From positions 1 to 45,493 of the forward strand of contig JBGPKK010000021.1 of the NCBI GenBank assembly GCA_041485905.1: a DNA stretch of 45,493 bases. The letters run 5' to 3'. Shown here piece by piece: positions 7,211 through 15,330 of the stretch. This DNA is from JAHFUI01 sp041485905. GTDB taxonomy: Bacteria > Acidobacteriota > Vicinamibacteria > Vicinamibacterales > CAVVIG01. Every line of letters begins with the position of its first letter. Position 1 is the first letter of the stretch. The position numbers and the translations under genes are program-made. The notes under the pieces are model-generated. The model was not told the origin of the DNA, made no database searches, and was given only the letters and a program-made list of their open reading frames with translations.

Positions 7211-8721
7211 CACAGATCGGCGGTATCTATTTGGGCGCGCTGCAGTCTGCCGCTGAAGTCGACGTAGATCGCTTTCCACTCCGAGAACACGTCGAGCGCC
7301 GCGGTCCCCGCCTCGCGATGACCGTTGCCTGTCGCCTTGGTGCCGCCAAACGGCAGATGCACCTCCGCGCCGATCGTCGGCGCGTTCACGTAGAAGATTC
7401 CGGTGTAGAGGTCGCGCATGGCGGCGAAGGCCCTGTTCACGTCTTGAGTGTAGATCGACGCGGACAACCCGTATGTCACGCCGTTTCCGATAGCCACCGC
7501 TTCGTCGAACGATCGGCAGGGCATCACCGACACCACGGGACCGAAGATCTCTTCCTGCGCCACCCGCATCGAGGGATGAACGTCGGCGAAAATCGTCGGC
7601 TCGTGAAAGAACCCTTTCGCATGCGACCGGCTGGTCAGCGCATGCCCACCGCACACGAGCTTCGCGCCTTCCTTGCGGCCGATCTCGACATATTCCATGA
7701 CGGTCTTGCGCTGTTTCTCGCTGACCGAGGGTCCCATATCCGTGCCGGGATCGAGGCCGTCACCCACACGCAGGGCCGCGGCGCGCGCCACGAAGCGATC
7801 GAGGAAGGCGCGATACACCTGCTCGTGCACGACCACGCGGCTCGCCGCGGTGCAGCGCTGCCCGGTCGTGCCGAAGCCGCCCCACAGGCAGCCTTCCACC
7901 GCCAGATCGAGATTTGCATCCTCCATGATCATGATCACGTTCTTGCCGCCCATCTCGAGGTGGACCTTCTTGAACGACGGCGCGGTCGTCTGCGCAACGG
8001 TGCGGCCCACCTCCGTCGAGCCGGTGAACGAGACCACGCGCACGTCGTCACTCTTGAGCAGCGGCTCGCCCACGTCCCCGCCGCCGCCCGTCACCAGGTT
8101 GACGACGCCGCGCGGGACGCCCGCTTCTTCGAGAATTCTGACGAAGCTGAGCGCGGAGAGCGGCGTGAGCGTCGCCGGCTTGAAGACGACGGTGTTGCCG
8201 CACACGAGCGCCGGAATGATTTTCCACGAGGGAATCGCCATCGGGAAGTTCCACGGGGTGATGACCGCGCATACGCCGAGCGGCTGGCGGACCGACATCG
8301 CGAACTTGTCGCGGAGCTCCGACGGCACCGTCTGTCCGTACATGCGGCGGCCTTCGCCGGCCATGAAGTACGTCATGTCGATCGCTTCCTGGACATCGCC
8401 GCGCGTTTCGTCGAGCACCTTGCCCATCTCGCGCGTCATGTCGCGGGCGAGCGCGTCCTTGCGCTCCGCCATCAGCTGCGCCGCGCGAAACAGGATTTCC
8501 GCGCGCCGGGGCGCAGGGACGAGCCGCCACGACTCGTACGCATGGCGCGCCGCCTCGATCGCGCGCTCGACATCCTGCCGCGTGGATTTCTGGAACACAC
8601 CGACCAGGTCGTCGGTGTTGGCGGGATTGCGGTTCTCGAAGAGATCGCCTGAAACGGATGGCACCCACGAGCCGTCGATAAAGTTGTAATAGACCGCGCC
8701 TTGCGAAATTTTCGTCGTCAT
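7210..8721 (-). CDS. NAD(P)-dependent aldehyde dehydrogenase
   Basis: Aldehyde dehydrogenases oxidise an aldehyde to the acid in the cytosol. The 503-residue protein has ITPWNFPMAIPSWK in the cofactor domain, the general base Glu256 in LEMGGKN and the nucleophile Cys290 in GQRCTAASR. The C-terminal APTIGAEVHLPFGG with GNGHREAG resembles the group containing alpha-aminoadipic semialdehyde dehydrogenases, so a lysine- or pipecolate-type aldehyde is one possible substrate (inference only). The ATG at 8721 gives the standard length; the open frame continues to 9048 but crosses the divergent neighbour's region. It is the first gene of the run leading to folE. Confidence 0.93.
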   Translation of the reverse strand: MTTKISQGAVYYNFIDGSWVPSVSGDLFENRNPANTDDLVGVFQKSTRQDVERAIEAARHAYESWRLVPAPRRAEILFRAAQLMAERKDALARDMTREMGKVLDETRGDVQEAIDMTYFMAGEGRRMYGQTVPSELRDKFAMSVRQPLGVCAVITPWNFPMAIPSWKIIPALVCGNTVVFKPATLTPLSALSFVRILEEAGVPRGVVNLVTGGGGDVGEPLLKSDDVRVVSFTGSTEVGRTVAQTTAPSFKKVHLEMGGKNVIMIMEDANLDLAVEGCLWGGFGTTGQRCTAASRVVVHEQVYRAFLDRFVARAAALRVGDGLDPGTDMGPSVSEKQRKTVMEYVEIGRKEGAKLVCGGHALTSRSHAKGFFHEPTIFADVHPSMRVAQEEIFGPVVSVMPCRSFDEAVAIGNGVTYGLSASIYTQDVNRAFAAMRDLYTGIFYVNAPTIGAEVHLPFGGTKATGNGHREAGTAALDVFSEWKAIYVDFSGRLQRAQIDTADL

Positions 8722-8920
8722 CAGACTGAGAGTGCCGTACTGCGCACAGCAGCCGCAAGACCTGTGGTTCAAGGACGCGCTTGGCTGCACCTTTATGTTG
8801 TCGTCTGGGGTATGTGTGAGAACGACACGCTCGAAAACAGGCCAAAACACTGACATTCTCGAGGCCCTAGCGTGGCACGATTCCTGAATGATCGAGGATA
8901 TCCGCTGGAGACGGATACCG

Positions 8921-9331
8921 ATGCTGAACGCAGCGATCGTTCCAAGCCGCACTGCACCGACGCTATTGGACATGGCCGCCAAGGCCACTGCCACGCAGAA
9001 GGTGGTGATCGTGAACGGCAGTCCGGAGATTCTCGGGCTGCTCGACACGGCGCTCGAGGCGGGCCACTACGATGTCGTGTTCGTCGAGTCCAACGAGCAT
9101 GCGTACTCGCAAATCAAACGCGTCCAGCCGCATCTCGTCATCCTGTGCGTGCGTATCGAGGACATGGACGGTGTTCAGGTCCTGTCGATGTTGAAACTGG
9201 ACGAGGACACGCGCCACATCCCGGTGCTCACCTACACGACCGAATACGAAGGCGGGGACGTCGAAGAAGAAGCGCCGGAAATCTCCGAAACGGAAATGTT
9301 CACGCCGCGGCCGGTGGAGGTCATGAACTGA
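8921..9331 (+). CDS. Pseudo-receiver (CheY-like) protein lacking the phosphoacceptor Asp
   Basis: The protein has 136 residues from the ATG at 8921 (GGAG 10 bases upstream). ATGs at 8888 and 8972 are in frame and also possible. The fold follows a response-regulator receiver domain: VVIVNGSPEILGLL, then YDVVFVESNEHAYSQI, then PHLVILCVRIEDMDGVQVL, then IPVLTYTTE. The residues that make a receiver work are changed. The acidic pair after strand 1 is Asn-Gly, and the phosphorylated Asp at the end of strand 3 is Cys76. It cannot be phosphorylated in the usual way. The C-terminal 30 residues are acidic (EEEAPEISETE), with no output domain. It precedes a PilZ-like gene by 36 bases on the same strand. 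Confidence 0.7.
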   Translation: MLNAAIVPSRTAPTLLDMAAKATATQKVVIVNGSPEILGLLDTALEAGHYDVVFVESNEHAYSQIKRVQPHLVILCVRIEDMDGVQVLSMLKLDEDTRHIPVLTYTTEYEGGDVEEEAPEISETEMFTPRPVEVMN

Positions 9332-9367
9332 GGGCGCGCAGAGGCCCTATGCTATAGTCGCCGCCGG

Positions 9368-9721
9368 ATGGACGGTCCCGGCGGTCAAAAACGCGACGCG
9401 GAACGATTCCGGATCCTCGGCGAGCTTCATGGCGAGGTGATGGTCTTTCAGCCTTTGGCGCTCAAGGAGATCAGCCGCGGCGGCGCCCTGGTCGAAACCG
9501 GTTTCCCCCTCCAGCTCGATTCCCTTCACGATTTCCGGCTCACGCTTGGCGATCGCTCAGTCGTCGTCAAAGGTCGCGTGGCGCACTGCTTCATCAGCGA
9601 CGTCGATCAGGAACTGGTAGTCTATCGCTCTGGCGTCGAGTTCGTTGAGGTGCTGGAGCGCGTGGCCGCCGTAATCGACGAGTTCATCACCGCCATCAAG
9701 GATGGACGACGGGCTCTCTGA
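9368..9721 (+). CDS. PilZ-like domain protein
   Basis: This 117-residue cytosolic protein looks like a lone PilZ domain, the fold that binds cyclic di-GMP. An Arg-rich start (KRDAERFR, matching RxxxR) is followed about 20 residues later by KEISRGGALVETGFPL, which fits the second PilZ motif [D/N]xSxxG, except that the first position is Glu. The later strands (LGDRSVVVKGRVAHCFI, YRSGVEFVE) fit the barrel. Because of the substituted motif, c-di-GMP binding is not certain. It directly follows the pseudo-receiver gene and may form a small signalling pair with it. An HD-GYP phosphodiesterase lies at 32921-34285. Confidence 0.7.
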   Translation: MDGPGGQKRDAERFRILGELHGEVMVFQPLALKEISRGGALVETGFPLQLDSLHDFRLTLGDRSVVVKGRVAHCFISDVDQELVVYRSGVEFVEVLERVAAVIDEFITAIKDGRRAL

Positions 9722-9729
9722 AATGTGTC

Positions 9730-9751
9730 GGCGGACCTCATAAGGTCCGCC
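9730..9751. repeat. Small palindrome, family B, between convergent genes
   Basis: A perfect 9-bp inverted repeat GGCGGACCT/AGGTCCGCC encloses CATA. It sits between the PilZ-like gene (+) and the M28 peptidase gene (-), 9 bases after each stop. The same core recurs at 16285-16302, 23667-23684, 36267-36288 and 36295-36316, two of these inside a coding sequence, so it is better seen as a dispersed element than as a dedicated terminator. No T-tract follows. Confidence 0.75.
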
Positions 9752-9759
9752 CTGCTCCA

Positions 9760-11142
9760 TTACGGGACCGTCTTGACCGTAATCGGCGCACGCGGCGCGC
9801 TCACGTACGGGGCGACCACGCTTTCATGGCCGCCGGCATCGACGGCCGCGACGCCGAACACGTAGTCATCGATCTGGATGTTGCGCAGCACGCTCTCGGT
9901 GACTGCGCCGACCAGCATGTCGTGCTGCCAATCGGGTCCCCAGGCTTCCCGCCAGAAGATGCGGTACGCCACTGCGCCGGGTGACGCGATCCATCTCAGA
10001 GAGGCGTCGTACCCGGATGGCGCGCGGCCGATGGTCGGTTGTCCATTCGATCCATTTACACCGGGCGCGGGAGGCGCGAGCGCCAGCGTCGCTGCCGCCG
10101 CCGCGTTGACGCGCGCGTTCTGCGCGAGATAGGCCGGCGAGATCCCGTCGAACGTATCGCGGGGATCGTGCTGACGCGCAAAGTTCTCGCGCGACTCCCG
10201 AAAGCCGACCGCGGCAAACCCGAACTGGTTGTACGCCGTGTGGTCGCCGCCCCGGCTGAACCGATCGGACCGCGCCATCGGACGGACCCGGTGCGACGGC
10301 ACGTAACGGGCGCCCCACCGCTGCACGTACCGCGCAAGCTCGCGCGATGGAGAATCTTCGGGACCCTCCGAGTACACGCGAATTGTCGCGCCGTCGACAA
10401 TCCCGTTGCCGCCTTTGTCGTTGCCGACGATGTCGTTGTTGAACACCGCGTCGATGCGGACACGGTCGGCAACCGCTTTCTGCGCGTGGAGAGAGGCGCC
10501 GTACAATCCCTGCTCTTCGGCCACATGGCACATGAAGACGAGCGTGGCGTCAAAGTCGATGCCGCTCTGGCTGAAGACGCGCGCGAGCTCCATCGTCAGC
10601 GCCGTGCCGCTGCCGTCGTCGTTGACGCCGGGTGCCGGGTTGTCGTTGGGTGCGTCGGGATCGGCCGGCTGCGTGACGATGATCGCCTCGCGGCCCGCCG
10701 TGCCGGCGTTGCTGGAGGATTGCCCGCCCCGGATCGCGATCGTGTCGTAGTGGCCGCTGATGTAGACGCGACGAGCGCTCTTCCCGGGCAGCACGGCCAT
10801 GATATTGCGCACCTCGACATCGCGCGTGATCCGGTCCTGCTTCGCAACCTTGTACGTGTCGAAGCTCACGTGCAGCTTCGGGTTGTAGCCTTTCATCTCG
10901 TCGAAAATCCACTGCCGCGCCGCGCCGATGCCTGTTGTCGGCAAATCGGTCGACGACAGCGTATTTCGGGTGCCGAAGGTTTCCAGCTTCTTGAGAATCG
11001 CCGTGAGGCGTTCCTCGGAGACAGCGGCGATCAGCTTCTCGATCCGAGGATCGAGATCGGATTGTGCCGATACGGTCCGGCTGAAGCCGGCCACTACGGC
11101 TACTACGAAGACGGCGACGACCAAGCCGGAGACTACCTTCAT
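9760..11142 (-). CDS. Secreted M28 family zinc aminopeptidase
   Basis: M28 enzymes are two-zinc exopeptidases that remove N-terminal residues. From the ATG at 11142 the protein has 460 residues and opens with a signal peptide (MKVVSGLVVAVFVVAVVAGF, cleavage near VSA-Q at 26-27). The zinc ligands are in place: His131 (SGHYD), Asp175 (NDDGSG), Glu209/210 (AEEQGLYG, base and ligand), Asp237 (FNNDIVGND) and His325 (RQHDPRDTFD). The last 90 residues form a fibronectin III-like domain (SLRWIASPGAVAYRIFWREA). It probably acts in the periplasm or outside the cell. Its start overlaps the stop of the upstream AIG2-like gene by four bases (ATGA). Confidence 0.93.
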   Translation of the reverse strand: MKVVSGLVVAVFVVAVVAGFSRTVSAQSDLDPRIEKLIAAVSEERLTAILKKLETFGTRNTLSSTDLPTTGIGAARQWIFDEMKGYNPKLHVSFDTYKVAKQDRITRDVEVRNIMAVLPGKSARRVYISGHYDTIAIRGGQSSSNAGTAGREAIIVTQPADPDAPNDNPAPGVNDDGSGTALTMELARVFSQSGIDFDATLVFMCHVAEEQGLYGASLHAQKAVADRVRIDAVFNNDIVGNDKGGNGIVDGATIRVYSEGPEDSPSRELARYVQRWGARYVPSHRVRPMARSDRFSRGGDHTAYNQFGFAAVGFRESRENFARQHDPRDTFDGISPAYLAQNARVNAAAAATLALAPPAPGVNGSNGQPTIGRAPSGYDASLRWIASPGAVAYRIFWREAWGPDWQHDMLVGAVTESVLRNIQIDDYVFGVAAVDAGGHESVVAPYVSAPRAPITVKTVP

Positions 11143-11543
11143 CGTTTGGCCTTCAAGTGCTCGAGATAATCGCCCGACTCGATCCACTGCGCCTGACCGA
11201 GGGGAGCGTTGTAGAAATATACCCACGCATCTGCGACGCGGCCGTCGTCCAGCGTCACCGGCGTTTCGCGCCGCACATACAGGCTGGCGTCGGGTTGACC
11301 CGGCCGGTATCCCTCAACCTCGTCGAGCGCGTGGAGGACAGCTTCGGGTTCGAGGAGGTGATGTACTTCGCCGCGGACGCGGCTGTCGGTGGCGGGAATC
11401 GCCGCGGGGTAGGTGCCAAGGTCGAACAACACGGCCTGAATCCAGCCATGCCCGACCGGCGAGAGCGCAAGATCGACACGCGTCCGACCGGGACGCTTGA
11501 ATCCGCTCATCAGGGTTCCGTAAAAGAACACGAGAGCCGTCAC
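11139..11543 (-). CDS. Gamma-glutamylcyclotransferase / AIG2-like fold protein
   Basis: The 134-residue protein starts with FFYGTLMSG (family motif YGTLxxG, forming the substrate-binding loop). The predicted catalytic Glu lies in LDEVEGY, about residues 73-79. The rest (YVRRETPVTLDDG, AWVYFYN) fits the small beta-barrel. Members cleave gamma-glutamyl amines or peptides into 5-oxoproline and the free amine, but many bacterial ones are uncharacterised. It is translationally coupled to the downstream M28 peptidase gene, which may mean linked peptide breakdown (inference). Confidence 0.85.
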   Translation of the reverse strand: MTALVFFYGTLMSGFKRPGRTRVDLALSPVGHGWIQAVLFDLGTYPAAIPATDSRVRGEVHHLLEPEAVLHALDEVEGYRPGQPDASLYVRRETPVTLDDGRVADAWVYFYNAPLGQAQWIESGDYLEHLKAKR

Positions 11544-11591
11544 GTCGTGGGAGTGTAGAGCAAAATGCGCGACGGCGCGAGCGACCGGGAT

Positions 11592-12635
11592 CTAGTGGGC
11601 CGGCTGCTTTTTCTGAAACGGTCCGGCGGGCGGGATCAGGTCGAAGATTGCGCCGGGCACTGAAAACGACAAGGCCACCGTTTTACCGGTACCGCCGGGC
11701 TGCAGCGACTGGGTCAATGCCTGAAATTCTGGTTTCGATCCCGCCTGGAGCCTGGCGAGGGCGAGGAAGCCATTCAGCACGTCGCGGAGATTCTTCGCCG
11801 ACTCCTCATCCCGAGCCTCGGCGCGCAGCACGCCGCTGATCGCATCGTTGATTTGTGCCGTGACGGAGAACCAGGTAATGGCAGGCAGCTGATTGAGAGC
11901 GAGGGGAAGTTTGGCGGCAGATTGAATCGCGTCGAAGCGTCCGACCGCCCACGCGTTGCCGGAATCGAACGACTTGACGAGATTCATCACGTCCGTATTG
12001 CTGGTGACGTTCTCGCCGCCCTTCTCGAGGTCGATCGCCTGCCGGATGAGAGCGGCGCTGCCGACCGCGACGAGCCCGGGCTTGAGAAATGACAGCGCAA
12101 GCTCCGGGGGCGTCTTCCGGCGGAGCGGGTCCGTCGTGTTCGCGTCGGCGTCCGACGTGGAAATCTTCGGCGTGGCGACGATGAGCCGCTTCCCTTGGTA
12201 CTGTTCGACCGTCGCGCCGTGCTCCCGCATCAGCGCCTCGATCTTCACCTCGTCGAAAAGACCGCGGGCGAGCACCATTCCCGTATTCGGCACGTTGTTG
12301 GCCGAAGGGTCGGGGTTCGGCTTGAGATACGCCACGACATGCTGGATATCGGTCTCGATGTTGATGCCGGTTTGATTTTGAAATTCCTGCTGACCGTCCT
12401 GCGGACCCGGCTGCGCACGTCGCAGGCGCTGTCTGAGATCGGAGGCCATGATCTCGCGAACGTCGGCATACGCCAGAACGGCGGCGTCGCGCGGGACGTA
12501 CTGCAGCTCCTCAGGGCCTTGGCTGGAAAACGCTCGGGCCGGGAACCCGACGTAATAAGCGACCAGCCCGGAGCTGACGCCGACCCCCATCACGGAAAGC
12601 GAAAGAATGACGAAGTATCGAGTTCTGGAAGTCAT
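11592..12635 (-). CDS. Membrane-anchored or exported protein of unknown function
   Basis: The 347-residue protein begins with a short basic end and one hydrophobic segment (YFVILSLSVMGVGVSSGLVAYYVG, about residues 7-30) with no convincing cleavage site, so it is probably anchored with the bulk in the periplasm. The soluble part repeats a theme of the type VPRDAAVLAYADVRE, GKRLIVATP, NAWAVGRFDAI, as in proteins that score per-residue usability, but I cannot place it in a named family. A Gln/Pro-rich stretch is at about 70-85. It lies 57 bases after the ABC permease gene on the same strand; a GAGGGG ribosome binding site precedes the ATG. It could be an accessory of that exporter. Confidence 0.7.
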   Translation of the reverse strand: MTSRTRYFVILSLSVMGVGVSSGLVAYYVGFPARAFSSQGPEELQYVPRDAAVLAYADVREIMASDLRQRLRRAQPGPQDGQQEFQNQTGINIETDIQHVVAYLKPNPDPSANNVPNTGMVLARGLFDEVKIEALMREHGATVEQYQGKRLIVATPKISTSDADANTTDPLRRKTPPELALSFLKPGLVAVGSAALIRQAIDLEKGGENVTSNTDVMNLVKSFDSGNAWAVGRFDAIQSAAKLPLALNQLPAITWFSVTAQINDAISGVLRAEARDEESAKNLRDVLNGFLALARLQAGSKPEFQALTQSLQPGGTGKTVALSFSVPGAIFDLIPPAGPFQKKQPAH

Positions 12636-12692
12636 GGCCCCTCAAACGTTTATACGGACGGCACTCAGTCAGTGTTCCGTTTTTCGATCGCC

Positions 12693-13562
12693 TCATTGCT
12701 CGAGCACGTACTCCCGCAGCTCGACCGCGCGCGCCGCGAACCAGAGCGCAACAACCGCAATCACGGCGAGGGACAAAAGGCTCGTCCCTGCCGGCGGCAC
12801 GTCGCGAAACACCTGCATCAGGATGCTGACGGCCGAATCCTGCGGCATCGCGTGCGGCACCAGCGCCTGCAGATAGTACGCGACGGTGAGCTGTTTCAGA
12901 TAACCCGGAAACAGCAGCACGGCAGGCTCCCACCCAAACGCAAACACCAGCCCGAGGACGAGCGGTCGCTTGAGGCGGGCGCCGACCCACGCGAAGACCG
13001 CGCCGTACGCAATCAGCCCGACGATGAGCATGCCGAGATCTTCGAGAAGGGCTGGAAACGATTCGCCGATGCTCCCGCCGCCGAGCGGCACGACGAGGAA
13101 GTAGACGAGGATCACCGACGGCAACACGAGCAGCGCGGTGCACGCCACGTAGGCGAGATATTTTCCGATGAGCACCGCGCCTCGCGGCACGGGCCGCGTG
13201 AAGAGGTAGGTAATCGTCTTGTCGTCGACTTCGTCGGCAATCAGCGCGGTCCCATAAAACACACCGAGCACCGGCACGATGAAGCGGATGTACAACAACC
13301 ACATGATCATCCCGAACAACGCGGGCCCGCCCACGCGCGCGCCGTTGATCTGAATGGGGTTCAACCCGGGGTGATTCGCGCCGGCCGACGACCCGAAGAA
13401 AGACACGGTCGTCAGCACGCGGATCAGCAACGCGAGCACGACGGGGCCGCCCAGCAGCACACCCAGAAACACCGACCGGCGGGACCACAGCATCTGGGCC
13501 AGCGACAAATCAAAAATGCGCGCCGACGAAGCGACCAGCGATGGCGCGGATCTCCGGGTCAT
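12693..13562 (-). CDS. ABC-2 type exporter permease (second pair)
   Basis: This 289-residue polytopic membrane protein has about six hydrophobic segments. It carries the ABC-2 hallmark in the first loop: a long insert after segment 1, then FYGTALIADEVDDKTITYLFTRPVPRGAVLIGKYLAY, where the acidic-to-RPV/PRxxxxxGK pattern marks the coupling helix. It pairs with the ATPase encoded just upstream; its ATG overlaps that gene's stop by four bases (ATGA). The cargo is unknown. Confidence 0.88.
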   Translation of the reverse strand: MTRRSAPSLVASSARIFDLSLAQMLWSRRSVFLGVLLGGPVVLALLIRVLTTVSFFGSSAGANHPGLNPIQINGARVGGPALFGMIMWLLYIRFIVPVLGVFYGTALIADEVDDKTITYLFTRPVPRGAVLIGKYLAYVACTALLVLPSVILVYFLVVPLGGGSIGESFPALLEDLGMLIVGLIAYGAVFAWVGARLKRPLVLGLVFAFGWEPAVLLFPGYLKQLTVAYYLQALVPHAMPQDSAVSILMQVFRDVPPAGTSLLSLAVIAVVALWFAARAVELREYVLEQ

Positions 13563-14494
13563 GTTTTCACCAGGTACTGAAACACCGCCTGCAGGTTGTC
13601 GTCTGGCGAAGTGACTTCGTGGATCGCGCCGAGCTCGCCGCTCGCCGCCAGCGCCGTCAGGCGCGCGTAAAAGACGTCGGGCCTCGCCGTCTGCACCACA
13701 ACGGCATCGTCCTCGAACTTCAGGCTCAGGACATCGTCGGCGGCGAGAAACTCTCGCGCCAGCGCGCGCGTGTGATCCGCCCGGATGAAGACGGTGTGTG
13801 GGTGCTCGTCGATGAGATCGCGAATCTGGTGGACGTTACCCTCGGCGAGAATCCGGCCCTGGTTGATCAGCAGGATGTTGGCCGTCATCGATTCGATCTC
13901 GTGAAGAATGTGGCTCGAGACGATGACGCTTTTTCCCGAGCGGCCCCATTCCTTGATCAGCCGGATCGTCTTGCGGCGCGCGATCGGATCCAGGCCTGCG
14001 AGCGGTTCATCGAGGATGAGCAGGTCGGGATCGTGCGCCAGCGCCTGCGCCAGCTTCACGCGTTGCCGCATGCCCTTGCTATACGCGCCGATCTTCTTGC
14101 CGGCGGCGTCGAGGAGGTCGACCATCTCGAGAGCCCGGTATGCCATCTCGCCGGCTTCTCGCTCGCCGACGCCGTTCAACCGGACGAGCGCGCTCACCCA
14201 TTCGAGTCCGGTCATCCGCTCGTAAAACGCATCCTGCTCGGGACAGAACCCGAGGCGGAAATACAGCGCCGGATTCCGCCAGATCGGTTCTCCGAGGACC
14301 GTGACCTCGCCTTTGCTCGGCTTGAGCTGACCGGTCATCAGCTTGAGCAACGTCGACTTGCCCGCGCCGTTGGGGCCGAGCAGCCCCGTGATGCCGGCCG
14401 GGACAATCAGCGTGACGTCGTTGAGACCGATCACCTGGCCGTACCACTTGGACAGGTGTACGGTGGCCACGATCGGCTCCGCGGCGGCGTTCAC
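13559..14494 (-). CDS. ABC transporter ATPase (second pair)
   Basis: The protein has 311 residues from the GTG at 14494, chosen because it overlaps the upstream stop as GTGA and because it starts just before the first strand of the domain. Motifs in order: Walker A GPNGAGKST, Q-loop region FCPEQDAFYERMTG, signature YSKGMRQRVKLAQAL, Walker B LLILDEPLAGLD, and H-loop SSHILHEIE. The signature is YSKGM rather than LSGGQ, which is common for ABC-2 exporters. The C-terminal 80 residues form the regulatory extension of this class. It drives the permease at 12693-13562. Confidence 0.93.
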   Translation of the reverse strand: MNAAAEPIVATVHLSKWYGQVIGLNDVTLIVPAGITGLLGPNGAGKSTLLKLMTGQLKPSKGEVTVLGEPIWRNPALYFRLGFCPEQDAFYERMTGLEWVSALVRLNGVGEREAGEMAYRALEMVDLLDAAGKKIGAYSKGMRQRVKLAQALAHDPDLLILDEPLAGLDPIARRKTIRLIKEWGRSGKSVIVSSHILHEIESMTANILLINQGRILAEGNVHQIRDLIDEHPHTVFIRADHTRALAREFLAADDVLSLKFEDDAVVVQTARPDVFYARLTALAASGELGAIHEVTSPDDNLQAVFQYLVKT

Positions 14495-15330
14495 ACGACC
14501 ACTTCGATCCCGCGCACGCGCCGCTCCAGCACGAAGCCCGCCGCCACGATAAGCGCGACGAGCGCGGCCAGCGACATCATCCACGGTGTGTCATAGCGGA
14601 GCGGCAGGCGAAAAATTGCGTCGCCGATCTGGCTCAGGTCGAAGGGCAGGGAGATCCACGACAGGCTCGTGTTGCCGGTGACGATCCGGAGGACGCCGAA
14701 GAGCGCCTGGCTGAAAAACAGCAACGCCGCGTACAGAATGCCGACGTATCGTGCGCTGTTGGACAGCGACGAGAGCGCCAGCATCGCCGACCCCACCGTC
14801 ACGACTTGCAGGAACGAAAACAGGGTGATGGCCGGGAACAGATAGATGTTGCTTGTGAAGAACGTGACGTTGCCGGCGAAGGCTATCTGCACCACGAGCA
14901 GCACGAAGGCCGGCACCCACGTGACGAGCAGCAAAAACGTCGTCAGGATCGCGAGCTTGCCGAAGACGTACTCGGCGCGCGTGAGCGGTTTGGACAGGTA
15001 AATCTGCAGCGCGTTGGCGCGACGATCGTTGGCGATCAACCCCGCGCCGGCGAAGACCGTAATGAAGAAGACGAAAATCTCCTGCTGCTCGAGGAACTGC
15101 CGGAACATCTCGGGCGTCGGCGCGAGAAAGGCTGCCTGCGGGACATTCGCCGCCGCGTAAATCTGCACGGCGCGGACGAAAAACGGAAACCACGAGACGA
15201 GCAGCAGGCCGAGGAACACGCGCTTTCCCAGCATCGTGCGGACGCCCGCGGTGGCGATGACCGCCCACGCACGGCCGCGCGGCGTCCGGCCGCCTCCGTA
15301 CCGACGATACCCTTGATCGTGGATCGGCAT
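14491..15330 (-). CDS. ABC-2 type exporter permease (first pair)
   Basis: The 279-residue membrane protein has about six hydrophobic segments. The N-terminus is cytosolic and basic (YRRYGGGRTPRGRAW). The coupling-helix pattern is clear: AGAGLIANDRRANALQIYLSKPLTRAEYVFGKL. The C-terminal hydrophobic segment ends in a short RRVRGIEV tail. It overlaps the upstream ATPase stop by one base (TAATG) and the downstream ATPase start by four. The family is the one containing copper-processing NosY-like and other ABC-2 permeases; the cargo cannot be told. Confidence 0.88.
   Translation of the reverse strand: MPIHDQGYRRYGGGRTPRGRAWAVIATAGVRTMLGKRVFLGLLLVSWFPFFVRAVQIYAAANVPQAAFLAPTPEMFRQFLEQQEIFVFFITVFAGAGLIANDRRANALQIYLSKPLTRAEYVFGKLAILTTFLLLVTWVPAFVLLVVQIAFAGNVTFFTSNIYLFPAITLFSFLQVVTVGSAMLALSSLSNSARYVGILYAALLFFSQALFGVLRIVTGNTSLSWISLPFDLSQIGDAIFRLPLRYDTPWMMSLAALVALIVAAGFVLERRVRGIEVVV

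Noticed and set aside
12195..13580. A 461-codon plus-strand open frame
   Set aside because: It is antisense to the ABC permease and the anchored protein genes, both with clear membrane segments and coupled starts. The translation is low-complexity His/Arg/Glu.
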